From Microbulbifer agarilyticus (GTDB taxonomy: Bacteria > Pseudomonadota > Gammaproteobacteria > Pseudomonadales > Cellvibrionaceae), in the NCBI RefSeq assembly GCF_019800665.1, contig NZ_JAHVKO010000001.1:186001-250000 (forward strand): DNA of 64,000 nt, in the 5' to 3' direction. Under the pieces are notes generated by a model. That model was given only the letters and a program-made list of their open reading frames with translations, had not been told where the DNA came from and did not search any database. Both the position numbers and the translations under genes were made by a program. The stretch's first letter is position 1, and each line of letters begins with the position of its first letter. Below are positions 28,277-38,053 of this stretch, one piece after another.

Positions 28277-29674
28277 ATGAGTAGCAAAAACTGGCAGGCT
28301 GATAAGCGCCACTGGATGCATCCCTGGACCCATTTTGATTCCTTCAAAGATGAGGGGTCATTGATGTTGACCCGTGCCAAGGGTGCGCGTCTTTGGGATG
28401 AGCAGGGTACGAGCTACTTTGATGCAGTCGGTGGCCTCTGGTGTACCAATATTGGCCTCGGTCGGGAAGAGATGGCTGAAACCATCGCCGAGCAAGTCCG
28501 CGAAATGGCTTACGCTAACCCCTTCGTAGACATGTCCAATGTGCCTGCTGCGCAGCTGGCGAAAAAGCTGGCGGAGTTGGCCCCTGGCGATGTGAATCGC
28601 GTTTTCTATAGCTGTGGTGGTTCTACGGCAATTGATACTGCCTTTCGTCTGGTGCACTTCTACCAGAACTGCCGTGGTAAGCCGGCGAAAAAGCATATAT
28701 TAGCCCGGAAGGGCGGCTACCACGGCAGCACCTATGCGGCCATGTCTATCACTGGCAAGTCAGGTGATAAGATTCCCGAATTCGATTATATCCAGGACAC
28801 CATCCACCATTTGAGTTGCCCGAATCCTTACCGGGCACCAGCAGGGATGGATGAGCAGCAGTTCTGCGATTTCCTCGTTGATGAATTCAAGCAGAAGGTT
28901 GCCGAACTTGGAGCGGACAAAATCGGGGCATTTTTTGCCGAACCGATTCTGGGATCCGGCGGCGTGATTGTGCCACCTGAAGGCTACAATCGCCGTATCT
29001 GGGAGCTGTGCCAGGAAAATGACATTCTGTTTGTGGCCGATGAAGTGGTTACCGCATTTGGCCGTGTCGGCCACTGGTTTGCATCAGAAGATCTCTTCGG
29101 TGTGCAGCCGGATATTATTACCTGTGCCAAGGGACTGACTTCCGGGTATTTGCCGTTGGGTGCCACTCTGTTCTCTGATCGTATTTACGATGTGATCGCT
29201 ACTGGCGATGCCGATCGCTACTTTGCCGGTGGGTACACTTATTCCGGGCACCCGGTGGCTTGTGCTGCGGCACTGAAGAACATCGAGATCATCGAGCGGG
29301 AAAGCTTGTTGTCACGTGTTGTGGAGGTTGGTGCTTACTTTGAGCAACGCCTGCAGACTCTGCGTGAGCTTCCGCTAGTAGGTGACGTTCGTGGCAAGCG
29401 GTTTATGATGTGCGTGGAGAATGTTGCCGATAAAAATACCAAGCAACTTTTGCCGGACGAGCTCAATATCGGTAAGTGGATCTCTGATCGCGCTGAACAG
29501 AATGGATTGATCGTACGGCCGATCGTGCACCTGAACGTGATGTCGCCACCTCTGACCATGAGTCGCAAGGATGTTGATTTTGTCGTGGACAAGCTAGGCG
29601 CGGCGATCGAGCACACCTATCACGACCTGCAAAAGGAGGGGTTGATTGCAGCCCCTCGAAAGCTCACGGCTTAA
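28277..29674 (+). CDS. Class III (omega) aminotransferase
   Basis: About 465 residues, fold-type I PLP enzyme. Seen: N-terminal HWMHPWTHFDSFK, GLWCTNIGLGR, YHGSTYAAMSITG, FFAEPILGSGGVIVPP, the Asp in LFVADEVVTAFGR and the PLP Lys285 in CAKGLTSGYLPLG. It should transfer the amino group of an omega-amine or diamine to pyruvate or another keto acid. In-frame starts at TTG 28259, ATG 28265 and ATG 28277 are possible; I use 28277, with GAG seven bases upstream. It is convergent with the LysR gene, 24 bases apart. A role with the decarboxylase at 61149 (diamine removal) is a guess. Confidence 0.88.
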   Translation: MSSKNWQADKRHWMHPWTHFDSFKDEGSLMLTRAKGARLWDEQGTSYFDAVGGLWCTNIGLGREEMAETIAEQVREMAYANPFVDMSNVPAAQLAKKLAELAPGDVNRVFYSCGGSTAIDTAFRLVHFYQNCRGKPAKKHILARKGGYHGSTYAAMSITGKSGDKIPEFDYIQDTIHHLSCPNPYRAPAGMDEQQFCDFLVDEFKQKVAELGADKIGAFFAEPILGSGGVIVPPEGYNRRIWELCQENDILFVADEVVTAFGRVGHWFASEDLFGVQPDIITCAKGLTSGYLPLGATLFSDRIYDVIATGDADRYFAGGYTYSGHPVACAAALKNIEIIERESLLSRVVEVGAYFEQRLQTLRELPLVGDVRGKRFMMCVENVADKNTKQLLPDELNIGKWISDRAEQNGLIVRPIVHLNVMSPPLTMSRKDVDFVVDKLGAAIEHTYHDLQKEGLIAAPRKLTA

Positions 29675-29698
29675 TCAGGGCATATACCGGCCCGACGT

Positions 29699-30616
29699 TC
29701 AGGCGGGCTCCGGCGCTGTCGCAGAGAGAATATTTGAAATTTCGTCGATCAACCTTTGACCGGCAGGGCCGAGTGTTTTGCGGCGAGACCAGATCAGGTC
29801 GGTACAGTAAGGGTAGGGCGTGAGCTGGAAGTCGGTGTTCAGCACGGTAATTGCCCCGCTTTCGATATGCGGGCGTGCAATATGCAGCGGGGTAAATGCC
29901 CAGCCGAGCCCTTCCGTCAGCATCGTCATAAACAGCGAATAGCTTTCCAGGTACCAAACCCGGTCACTAAGGTCGTTCTCCGGCAGGGAGGCCGGGTCAC
30001 TGCTCGCGCTGATGCGTAGGTGCAGATGGTTATGCAGGTCCTGGATACTCACCTTGTCCAGCTCAGTAAGCGGGTGATTGGCACCGGCAACGAGCATAAA
30101 GGAGCAGTTGCCCACGCCACGAAAATCAAAGTCTTCGGGGTAGTCCCCCTGGCTCAACACAATACCAATATCCGCTTTGCCTTCTCGAACCAGCGATGCG
30201 GCAGTGTCCCCGGATGCGTGCAACAGGCTTACTGTCACGGTGCCGAACTCCGCATAGAACTTTTCTAGTCCCTGCGCCAGCGCGCTCAAATTGATTGCCG
30301 ATTCATCCACCGCAATGGTTAGCGACTCCTCGAGCCCAGCATTCAGGCTGCGGCTTTTTGCCTCAAAGCGGGAGTAAGAGCTGAGCAGAGAGCGTACGTC
30401 GTGCAGTAGCGAACGGCCTTGTGCGGTGAGCTTGGGTTCGCGACCAGAACGGTCGAATAGAGTCAGACCTGTATCGATCTCAAGGTTGCTGATTAGCCCC
30501 GAAATCGTTGATTGCGCCTTTCCCAGGGACCTTGCGGCCGCAGAAAAGGATCCACTACGTGCGGCAGCCTCGAAGGCTTCCAGCTGTTCTGGAGCAATAA
30601 AGAAGCGTGATTCCAT
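29699..30616 (-). CDS. LysR family transcriptional regulator
   Basis: 305 residues: N-terminal HTH (about 8-65, EQLEAFEAAARSGSFSAAARSLGKAQSTIS) and a substrate-binding effector domain. ATG 30616 has GGGGG shortly upstream. Convergent with the aminotransferase gene and divergent from the TonB receptor across a 608-base gap; either could be its target. Confidence 0.88.
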   Translation of the reverse strand: MESRFFIAPEQLEAFEAAARSGSFSAAARSLGKAQSTISGLISNLEIDTGLTLFDRSGREPKLTAQGRSLLHDVRSLLSSYSRFEAKSRSLNAGLEESLTIAVDESAINLSALAQGLEKFYAEFGTVTVSLLHASGDTAASLVREGKADIGIVLSQGDYPEDFDFRGVGNCSFMLVAGANHPLTELDKVSIQDLHNHLHLRISASSDPASLPENDLSDRVWYLESYSLFMTMLTEGLGWAFTPLHIARPHIESGAITVLNTDFQLTPYPYCTDLIWSRRKTLGPAGQRLIDEISNILSATAPEPA

Positions 30617-30991
30617 AAATCCCCCGTCAGGCAGTGATCGCCATTGTTGTTATTGGGTGTTGTCAGCGTTGCATCTGGTTCGGATATAGCTCTGTGGGGC
30701 CATTGTGCCCTCGAATACCCGTTGAGCGGCGAATACCTTGTATCGGTTTGGCCTATGGAAATCACTTTATCAGAGTCCACTCTACTGTAAAGTGGTGCCA
30801 TCCATGTTTAGTGTCGTGGTCTTATTTTAACCGGTTTTGTGGCCGCTATTGACCGAGTTGCCCGGAACGTAATACGCATTATTTATCGGTAACTCGATCT
30901 CGGCTCGCCAAAAAGTTGGCTGTTTGACCTTTAGGCCGCAGTATTTTCTGCAATCATCATCCGATATGCCGGTAAGCTCGGCGAAAAGATT

Positions 30992-31010
30992 TTGCACCCA
31001 TCTGGTGCAA
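30992..31010. promoter_or_regulatory. Inverted repeat in the LysR/TonB divergent region
   Basis: TTGCACC (30992-30998) and GGTGCAA (31004-31010), a perfect 7-5-7 inverted repeat, in the 608-base gap between the LysR gene and the TonB receptor. No T-run follows, so an operator is more likely than a terminator. The rest of the gap has no convincing gene; a weak TTTCCA/TGGAAA repeat lies near 31130. Confidence 0.4.
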
Positions 31011-31224
31011 GTGGCTGAAATTAGTTCGGTTTGCGAATACTTTTGGCGCAGATTCGGCGAGTAAGCCTCTCTTCGGCGACTAATTTTGTTTTGTCTCCCA
31101 TCTATCGTCATTACCGATGGTTGATATTTTCCATTTAGTGGTGGAAAGCGAGATGCTGATCGCAGGGTGGATGAGTTCGCGCGCCCACGAACAGAGTCTC
31201 AGTTAAATAATAAGGATCTAGGGT

Positions 31225-33594
31225 ATGTTCCAATTTAAGAAAAAACCGCTGGCTTATCTTGTGCCGATGTTTGCACTGAGCCTGGCTCCTGCGGCCTTTG
31301 CACAGGACAGCGTTGAAGACAATAAAGAACTAGCGAATGAGGGTAGTCAGGAAGTCCAGGCGCTAGAGAATGTGGTTGTTACCGCAACGCGCCGTGAAGC
31401 CACTGTTCAGGATATTCCAATTAATATCTCCGCTATCGGAGAAGCGGAAATGCGCAAGCGCGCCATCACTGATCTGAAAGACTTGATCAGTGATTCCGTT
31501 ACTATCAGCGCGCCTGGAAACTCTGCGCGCTTCGCGGACTCAGTCACCGTTCGTGGTCTCAACGTATCCCCGGTAAACCAGAACAATCTGGAGTTCTTTG
31601 TGCGCTCTACTCTGGCGTATTACCTGGATGAGACACCGCTGCCGCATATTGGTTACCGCATTAAAGATATTGCACGGGTAGAAACCCTGCTAGGTCCACA
31701 AGGTACTCTCTACGGCTCCGGGAGCCTTGGTGGTACCGTTCGCTACATTACCAACCAGCCGAACTTTGATGAGTCTACGGTTCGCCTCAACACCGGCATG
31801 TATCAGACCCAAGGTGGTGGCCTGAGCACTGATACCGATGTAGTGATTAACCAGCCATTGAGTGAGAATGTTGCTATTCGCGCATCTCTCGCCTACTTGG
31901 ATGAGGCGGGATATACCGATCGTGAAATTTCTCCATCCTTCCGCTCCGAGAATCCTTGGACTAATGTGGATGGCTCCAATAAAACCCGCTACGAAAATGA
32001 TGACTATCAGTATGTGACCACTGGCAAGGTCGCCCTGGCTTGGCAGATGAATCCAGATGCGAAGCTCACATTGACCCATGCCCAGCAAAGCCAGCTGGCA
32101 AACGGCTCTGGTGGTAGCACCATTGATCCCACGCAGGATGGTGATGTACTGCAGTATGGTCAGGATGTTGTTGTTGGGCGTTATCGCGAATTTTCCGATC
32201 GCTCGTTCATGCTCGACTCCGTCGATCTTGAGTGGGATTTTGATGCGTTCTCGATGAAGTCCAGCACTTCTTACTTCGAGGATACCCGCGAAGGTCAAGC
32301 CAACTACGGTATTGGCTACTTATATTACGGTGACTGGGGGTGGAGCGCTCTTACTCCGGATAATACCGATGAAACCCCGTATATGGTGTTTGACAACACC
32401 TATTCTGGTTTGAGTCATGAAACCCGCTTTGTATCCGAAGGTGATAGTGCGTTGAGCTGGATCGGTGGTATCTACTACACCCAGCAAGAGCGCGCTCTAA
32501 CCTTCTCCGAGATCTTCCCGACTCTGGATTCTGTTGGTGGCATCGATCGATCTGTGACTGGCGGGGCTTTAGACGCTGGCTACTCCGAGGATATCAACTC
32601 TGACTACAGCGAGCTGGCTCTATTCGGTGAGCTCACTTACGCTGTGACCGATCGGTGGGATGTAACTCTGGGGGCGCGTGTCTTTAACTTTTCAGATGAA
32701 GCGGATCCTCAGATTACTGACTATGCATTTGGTGCGGTTGATACCAAAGGTGCAACTGACACCTCCGAGTCTGGCGAAAAGTTCTTCAAACTCAATACTT
32801 CCTATGATCTGACAGATGATCTGCTAGTTTATGCGACCGCATCGCAAGGTTTCCGTCGTGGTGGTGTGAATGGCTTTAAGAATCTGGGCGATCAGCAAGT
32901 TGCTGATAGCACTCAAAATTACTCGCCTGATTCGGTTGATAACTTTGAGCTCGGTTTGAAGGGTACTTTCTTTGATGATGTGCTCTACGTTGAGACAAAC
33001 GTTTATCAGATTGCTTGGGAGAACACTCAGACTTATTACTCCCAGAGCATTAATTTCTTTCCCTTGAATGGTACTGCGAATGGTCCTGCAGCAGAGTCCC
33101 GTGGCTTTGATTTCAGCAGCCGTTTGAAGCTTACCGACAACATCAACCTGAAGTATGCGACGGCAACTACTGAGGCGAAATGGGCAGAGACTAAAGAGGT
33201 TTGCCTGTATACAGATGGTTCTAGCTGTCGTACCTGGGAGAAGGGAGGTCTTCTCGGTGGTGCGCCAGAATGGCGTCACAATTTGGGAGCGGACTTCTTC
33301 TATGATCTCAGTAATGGTCTGAACCTGTCCGCGAATGTGCGTGGTTCCTATACAAGTGAGATTCAAAGTAACCGTGCTGATTCTCCGGATGAGGAGCCTC
33401 CTCGCTACGATTCTTACACTCTTTACAGTGCCAACCTGGCTCTATCAGGTGACGATTGGACTGCGGGGCTTTGGGCTCGAAACTTGACCAATGAGCGTGC
33501 CGAAGTGTCATATCAGTCAGAGCACTACGTAGGTGAGCGCAAGATCTACACTGCGCCTCGAACCATTGGCTTGAATGTCTCTTACGATTTCTAA
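31225..33594 (+). CDS. TonB-dependent outer-membrane receptor
   Basis: 789 residues: signal peptide to the AFAQ site near 27, TonB-box-like segment ENVVVTATRRE near 48, plug domain with LLGPQGTLYGSGSLGGTVRYI near 155, then a 22-strand-type barrel ending in the C-terminal NVSYDF with terminal Phe. Such receptors import a ligand too large for porins, using TonB energy. The substrate cannot be read from sequence; the flanking genes suggest muropeptides or other cell-wall fragments. AAGGA precedes ATG 31225, and a clean terminator follows. Confidence 0.93.
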   Translation: MFQFKKKPLAYLVPMFALSLAPAAFAQDSVEDNKELANEGSQEVQALENVVVTATRREATVQDIPINISAIGEAEMRKRAITDLKDLISDSVTISAPGNSARFADSVTVRGLNVSPVNQNNLEFFVRSTLAYYLDETPLPHIGYRIKDIARVETLLGPQGTLYGSGSLGGTVRYITNQPNFDESTVRLNTGMYQTQGGGLSTDTDVVINQPLSENVAIRASLAYLDEAGYTDREISPSFRSENPWTNVDGSNKTRYENDDYQYVTTGKVALAWQMNPDAKLTLTHAQQSQLANGSGGSTIDPTQDGDVLQYGQDVVVGRYREFSDRSFMLDSVDLEWDFDAFSMKSSTSYFEDTREGQANYGIGYLYYGDWGWSALTPDNTDETPYMVFDNTYSGLSHETRFVSEGDSALSWIGGIYYTQQERALTFSEIFPTLDSVGGIDRSVTGGALDAGYSEDINSDYSELALFGELTYAVTDRWDVTLGARVFNFSDEADPQITDYAFGAVDTKGATDTSESGEKFFKLNTSYDLTDDLLVYATASQGFRRGGVNGFKNLGDQQVADSTQNYSPDSVDNFELGLKGTFFDDVLYVETNVYQIAWENTQTYYSQSINFFPLNGTANGPAAESRGFDFSSRLKLTDNINLKYATATTEAKWAETKEVCLYTDGSSCRTWEKGGLLGGAPEWRHNLGADFFYDLSNGLNLSANVRGSYTSEIQSNRADSPDEEPPRYDSYTLYSANLALSGDDWTAGLWARNLTNERAEVSYQSEHYVGERKIYTAPRTIGLNVSYDF

Positions 33595-33619
33595 ATAGAT
33601 CGTTTCATTGTGGATTGAT

Positions 33620-33646
33620 GGGGGCGTTTTTCGCCCCCTTTTTTTT
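33620..33646 (+). terminator. Intrinsic terminator after TonB receptor 1
   Basis: GGGGGCG (33620-33626) and CGCCCCC (33632-33638) around TTTTT, followed by eight T. Confidence 0.92.
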
Positions 33647-33688
33647 CTGATCGAAAACTTCCGGTTGCGTTACCGCGCTAAATGTGAA

Positions 33689-33701
33689 GAATAAATTATT
33701 C
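33689..33701. promoter_or_regulatory. GAATAAATTATTC palindrome (candidate RpiR operator, site A)
   Basis: A perfect 13-bp palindrome with central A, 36 bases before the GH3 start. The same pattern recurs at 47047, 48030, 51514, 56643 and, more weakly, 56676. The RpiR/MurR-type gene at 54191 is the natural candidate binder (inference). Confidence 0.6.
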
Positions 33702-33736
33702 GCCAATTTCAATTATCTAATAATTGGTTATTATTT

Positions 33737-35686
33737 ATGCTAGTTAAACCGTTGCTCGTAAAAACGCTGAAATCTTGTTCGCTCGCGGCACTTATTGCCA
33801 CGTTGGGCGCCTGTGGCCAGTCCAGTAACGCCGGTCAGGCATCTGTAGATTCATCGCTGGATCTGCGGCAGAAGATTGCGCAGAAGCTGATGCTGGATAT
33901 CCGCTACTTCTGCCCCGAACTGCAGCGCCCGGTGGAAGGGCAAACCGGTGCCGCACACTGTGCACAACCGGTAACCTCGTTGCCGCCGGAACTGGCGACG
34001 TTGATTTCCGAGAGTGATCTTGGTGGCATTATTTTGTTTGCGGATAACCTCGAAAGCAGCACGCAGATGGTGAAGCTGAATCGAGCCCTGCAGACGGCTG
34101 CCGCGCAATCCCGCTCTGGTTTACCTCTGCTCATTGGTATCGACCAGGAGGGTGGCCGGGTTAACCGCTTGCCCCGTGAAGAGGCCGCTGCGTTTGCTGG
34201 CAATATGGCGATTGGTGCGACCTATACCCGAGAAGGGGACCGTTTTGCGCGCGCGACCGCCGAGGTAATGTCCGATCAATTGCGTGCGCTTGGTTTTAAT
34301 GTGAACTTCGCGCCGACACTGGATGTAAATAGCAATCCGGATAACCCGGTTATCAATGTGCGCTCCTACAGTGAAACTCCACAGGTGGTGGCCGATCTTG
34401 GAGCAGCGAGCGTCGAGGGGTTTCAGCAGCGCGGCGTTGCGGCCACCGTAAAGCATTTTCCTGGTCACGGTGATACGAGTGTTGATAGCCACACCGGACT
34501 TCCCCGCGTAGAGCGCACGGAAGCAGAGGCGCAAGCCGTCGATTTGCTGCCGTTCAAACAGGTGATCGCGCGTGCACAACCTGCGCTCACTATGACGGCG
34601 CACATCCAATATCCCTCTCTGGATACCACTATGCTCACATCTCGCTCCGGTGAGCAGATGCTGGCGCCGGCGACTCTTTCCCGCGAGATCCTGACTGGAA
34701 TTTTGCGCGAAGACATGGGCTATCAAGGGGTCATTGTTACCGATTCTCTGAATATGGCGGGTATCAGTGATTACTTCACCCCGGAAGAGGCGGTGGTAAA
34801 CACCTTCAAAGCCGGCGCCGATATTGCACTCATGCCGATAAAAATTCGCTACCACGAAGATCTGGTGTTGCTGGATAAGCTGGTAGATCGTGTTGTTTCC
34901 GCGGTGGAAGGTGGTGAGCTGTCCCTCGAGGAGCTCGATGCTTCCCTTGCGCGTGTGCAAAAACTTAAGCAGCAGTTTATTGATGACGACTGGGTGGAGC
35001 TGGCTGAGGCGGCAGCGATTGCCCAAGCGGAGCAGGTGCTGGCAACGGAAGAACATCGTACCTTGGCGGATGCGCTCGCGAGTGCTGCGCTCACCAATAT
35101 TTTCACCCCTGATCCTTCCGTGTTGCCAGTCATCGATAGTTCGGTAAAGCGTGTACAAGTGCTCGCGCCACACCCTGCAATTGGTGAAGCCTTCCGTATC
35201 GCACTGATGCAGGTTAGTGATGTTGAGGTGGAGGTACTGGATACGGACTCGGCGGTAAATGCAGTTAACGAATCCGATGCCGATGCGCTGGTTGTTGCAA
35301 GTATTGTCCCTTCTGAAAGCGCCGTCGAGCTTGGTGGTATGGAGGACTTGGCTGTCCTGCAGCACCGAGTGATTGATTTAGAGCAGCGTTATGAAATCTA
35401 TGTCGGTGCGCTGAAGGCCGCAAGCGCTCGTGGTGCGAAAACAGTATTTGTAAGCATGCGTTCTCCCTACGAAGCTGCGCGGTTTGAGGCTCTTGCCGAT
35501 GTCCACCTGGCGAGCTTTGACTACAAAGCGTACCTCGGCGATGGACAGCAGCTGGAGGGGCCAATCTACCACGCGCTTGCTCGGGCATTGTTGAGTCCTG
35601 AAATCTCTGCGGGAGCGTTGCCAGTAACGGTGTCTTCTGCGGAAACAATTCATACGGGAAGCGCGACTGTGAACACGGAAGGTTGA
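33737..35686 (+). CDS. GH3 beta-N-acetylhexosaminidase (NagZ-like), lipoprotein
   Basis: 649 residues. The signal sequence ends in the lipobox TLGAC (Cys26), so the enzyme is membrane-anchored outside the cytoplasm, unlike classical cytoplasmic NagZ (about 340 residues). The catalytic domain has LLIGIDQEGGRVNRL and the NagZ-type signature KHFPGHGDTSVDSH (Lys239 to His252; the Asp/His loop is specific to the glucosaminidase branch). The nucleophile is Asp336 in VIVTDSLNM. A C-terminal domain of some 250 residues follows. It should remove GlcNAc from muropeptides or chitin-derived oligosaccharides. No ribosome-binding site is evident at ATG 33737. The operator-like palindrome lies just upstream and the amidase operon 109 bases downstream. 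Confidence 0.9.
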   Translation: MLVKPLLVKTLKSCSLAALIATLGACGQSSNAGQASVDSSLDLRQKIAQKLMLDIRYFCPELQRPVEGQTGAAHCAQPVTSLPPELATLISESDLGGIILFADNLESSTQMVKLNRALQTAAAQSRSGLPLLIGIDQEGGRVNRLPREEAAAFAGNMAIGATYTREGDRFARATAEVMSDQLRALGFNVNFAPTLDVNSNPDNPVINVRSYSETPQVVADLGAASVEGFQQRGVAATVKHFPGHGDTSVDSHTGLPRVERTEAEAQAVDLLPFKQVIARAQPALTMTAHIQYPSLDTTMLTSRSGEQMLAPATLSREILTGILREDMGYQGVIVTDSLNMAGISDYFTPEEAVVNTFKAGADIALMPIKIRYHEDLVLLDKLVDRVVSAVEGGELSLEELDASLARVQKLKQQFIDDDWVELAEAAAIAQAEQVLATEEHRTLADALASAALTNIFTPDPSVLPVIDSSVKRVQVLAPHPAIGEAFRIALMQVSDVEVEVLDTDSAVNAVNESDADALVVASIVPSESAVELGGMEDLAVLQHRVIDLEQRYEIYVGALKAASARGAKTVFVSMRSPYEAARFEALADVHLASFDYKAYLGDGQQLEGPIYHALARALLSPEISAGALPVTVSSAETIHTGSATVNTEG

Positions 35687-35795
35687 TGAGTCACGTTGCT
35701 ATGCCTATCGGTCCTACCTGTGGTTAGTCATTTAATTTCAATCGGTTGGACCGCCACACTAGTGCTTTCGAAGTTAGAAAAATAAAAGGTGCACC

Positions 35796-37238
35796 ATGCG
35801 GATGGACGTGTGTTACATGGATGCCTGTGAAGTGCGTGAGCACTATATCCGTCGGGAGTTATCACCGGTGGAGGCGCTCGCGGCACATATCGAGCGATAT
35901 GAGCAGATTGGCCGTGAAATCAATGCATTTACCCAGTGCCAGTTTGAGCGCGCGATGGACCAGGCACGCTTGGCTGAGCAGGCATATATGCGTGGTGAAG
36001 CTCGACCGCTAGAAGGCATTATCACCGCGATTAAGGATGAGACCTACGTTCGCGGTGAGGTGACCACCAATGGTTCCCGGCTGTTGAAAGACAACGTGGC
36101 AGAGGTGACCGATCCTGTACCGGAGCGACTGCTCTCGGCGGGTGCGATTTTCCATGCACGTACGGCAACTCCAGAGTTCTCCGTTGCGTCCTATACCTGG
36201 TCGGACCTGTGGGGCGTGACGCGTAACCCCTGGAACACAGAGATTACACCCGGCGGTTCCTCCGGTGGCTCTGCTGCAGCGTTGGCCGCAGGTTTTTGCA
36301 CCATCGCCAATGGTACGGATATGGGGGGATCAGTACGCATCCCCGCATCTCAGTGTGGCCTTGTGGGACTGAAAGCGTCACATGGGCGCATTCCCGAAAT
36401 TCCTCCGTACAACGTAGACCCCTATGTCCATCACGGCATGCTCTCACGTAGTGCCCGCGACATGGTGTTCCTGTACAACCTGATTTCCGGGCCGCACCCG
36501 GTCGACCTCGTATCCCAGATTGCGAAAGAGTCGGTACCGGCGGCGCCACTTAAGTTAAAGGGATTAAAAATCGGCCTGTCACTGGATCTGGGATTTTTTC
36601 AACTGGATGAGGATGTGCGCCGCAATACGGTTGCCTATGCAGAGCAGTTGCGCGCGCTGGGTGCGGAAGTTGATCTGGTCACTCTGGGGTGGGATGAGCG
36701 CTGCATTCGTACTGCACAGATTCACCAGGGTGCATCCATGGGGCACATGCTGCGGAAGAAATACGATAATCCAGAATGTCGTGACCAATTAAGCAGTTAC
36801 GTACGTCACTATTTTGATCTCTCATCTGCGGCGTCGCCAGAGCGAATTCAGGAAGCGAACGACTATGCACAGCAAATGTGGCAATCGTTAGAGCAGGTCT
36901 TCCGCTCCTATGACTTCCTGCTGTGTCCTACAGTGTGTACTACCCGTGTACCGGCGGATTTCGATTACGCCCGAGATACGCTTGAAGTAAATGGTGTCAC
37001 TGTGGATCCGGTGAAGGGTTGGTTTATGACCTATCCGTTTAATACCTTGAGTCGTTGTCCTGTGCTCTCGCTACCCAGTGGCCTGGGCGACAACGGCGTG
37101 CCTACCGGTGTGCAGCTGGTTGGGCATCCGTATGCCGATGCTGCCTTATTGCAACTAAGCCTCGCTATAGAATTGGAGCTCGGAAAATTCATTCATGCGG
37201 ACAATATGCCGCTGAACCCTGAGGCACAAGTCGCATGA
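35796..37238 (+). CDS. Amidase signature (AS) family hydrolase
   Basis: 480 residues, cytoplasmic, with the Ser-cisSer-Lys triad segments: Lys in ITAIKDETY, and serines in PGGSSGGSAAALAAG and TDMGGSVRIPASQCG. AS enzymes cleave amides, including cyclic or peptide-like ones. AAAGG precedes ATG 35796. It starts the operon amidase, DUF1445, PxpB, PxpC, DUF4392, alr, and its stop overlaps the next start (ATGA). PxpB/PxpC-like domains are often found with AS amidases in urea-amidolyase-type proteins. Since no pxpA is present, it may take part in opening a lactam or releasing ammonia; the substrate is unknown. Confidence 0.87.
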   Translation: MRMDVCYMDACEVREHYIRRELSPVEALAAHIERYEQIGREINAFTQCQFERAMDQARLAEQAYMRGEARPLEGIITAIKDETYVRGEVTTNGSRLLKDNVAEVTDPVPERLLSAGAIFHARTATPEFSVASYTWSDLWGVTRNPWNTEITPGGSSGGSAAALAAGFCTIANGTDMGGSVRIPASQCGLVGLKASHGRIPEIPPYNVDPYVHHGMLSRSARDMVFLYNLISGPHPVDLVSQIAKESVPAAPLKLKGLKIGLSLDLGFFQLDEDVRRNTVAYAEQLRALGAEVDLVTLGWDERCIRTAQIHQGASMGHMLRKKYDNPECRDQLSSYVRHYFDLSSAASPERIQEANDYAQQMWQSLEQVFRSYDFLLCPTVCTTRVPADFDYARDTLEVNGVTVDPVKGWFMTYPFNTLSRCPVLSLPSGLGDNGVPTGVQLVGHPYADAALLQLSLAIELELGKFIHADNMPLNPEAQVA

Positions 37239-38044
37239 TCAAGCAGTGTCCACGTGTCATTCGCTCAGAGATCCGGGCAGGGCGTTTTTGCGGTCCAACG
37301 TCTGGTCTTGCTGCCGGCTATGTACAGGCGAATATCGCGATAGTCCCTGCTGAGTACGCGGATGAATTTGCGCTTTTTTGTGAACAGAACAATCGTGCTT
37401 GTGCACTGCTGTATCGCGCGGAACCTGGACAATTTTTAATGTCCGGTTTGGGGCAGGATATTGATATCCGCAGCGATGTGCCCCGCTACCTAGTGCATCG
37501 TGCCGGGCAGGCCGAAGAAGAAATCACGGATATCAGCGCCCTGTGGCGAGAAGACCTGGTGACCTTTGCTTTGGGATGTTCGTTTTCATTTGAAGAAGCG
37601 TTGATCGCCGCGGGTTTGGAAGTACGGAATATCGTCGAGGGACGCAACGTGCCTATGTACCGCACAGATCGGGAGTGCACGGCGGTGGGACGATTCCACG
37701 GAAAATTGGTTGTCAGCATGCGTCCCTTTAATGGCGATGCGACCGAGCGGGCCTGTGAAATTTCCGGCCATTATCCGCTCGTACACGGCGCCCCTATATT
37801 TTCTGGTGATGCGGCCGCATTGGGTATCAATGAATTGCATGAACCAGATTTCGGCGACGCTGTGCGTGTTGATGAAGAAGAGGTTCCCTTATTTTGGGCG
37901 TGTGGTGTTACAGCGATTGAAGCGCTACGAAATGCAAACTTGCCGTTTTGCATCACCCACGCGCCCGGCCATATGTTGATTGCCGATAGGCTTAATGCTG
38001 AACTGGAATTGGTAACCGATATCCAGTCGCTCGATTGGCACTAG
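37235..38044 (+). CDS. D-glutamate cyclase-like / DUF1445 (YcsI) family protein
   Basis: 269 residues, soluble, matching the putative hydro-lyase family DUF1445 (YcsI): the RxEIRAGRFCGPTSGLAAGYVQANI opening, FALGCSFSFEEAL near 110, and ITHAPGHMLIADR near the end. In animals this domain is the N-terminal half of mitochondrial D-glutamate cyclase, which converts D-glutamate to 5-oxo-D-proline. The gene overlaps the amidase by 4 bases and is 9 bases from pxpB. The companion C-terminal-half family (DUF4392) is encoded at 39756 in the same operon. Function as a D-Glu cyclase is inferred from that pairing and the peptidoglycan context. Confidence 0.85.
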   Translation: MIKQCPRVIRSEIRAGRFCGPTSGLAAGYVQANIAIVPAEYADEFALFCEQNNRACALLYRAEPGQFLMSGLGQDIDIRSDVPRYLVHRAGQAEEEITDISALWREDLVTFALGCSFSFEEALIAAGLEVRNIVEGRNVPMYRTDRECTAVGRFHGKLVVSMRPFNGDATERACEISGHYPLVHGAPIFSGDAAALGINELHEPDFGDAVRVDEEEVPLFWACGVTAIEALRNANLPFCITHAPGHMLIADRLNAELELVTDIQSLDWH

Positions 38045-38053
38045 GCGGGCGTG

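Noticed and set aside
30827..31111. 94-codon minus-strand frame in the LysR/TonB gap
   Set aside because: No family resemblance, no ribosome-binding site, and it runs through the inverted repeat; probably chance.
34121..35365. 414-codon open frame on the minus strand
   Set aside because: Antisense to the GH3 gene, whose catalytic motifs are clear; no family signature in the antisense frame.
35709..35753. CGGTCC/GGACCG repeat between GH3 and the amidase gene
   Set aside because: The arms are 33 bases apart and no T-run follows, so it is neither a good terminator nor a convincing operator.
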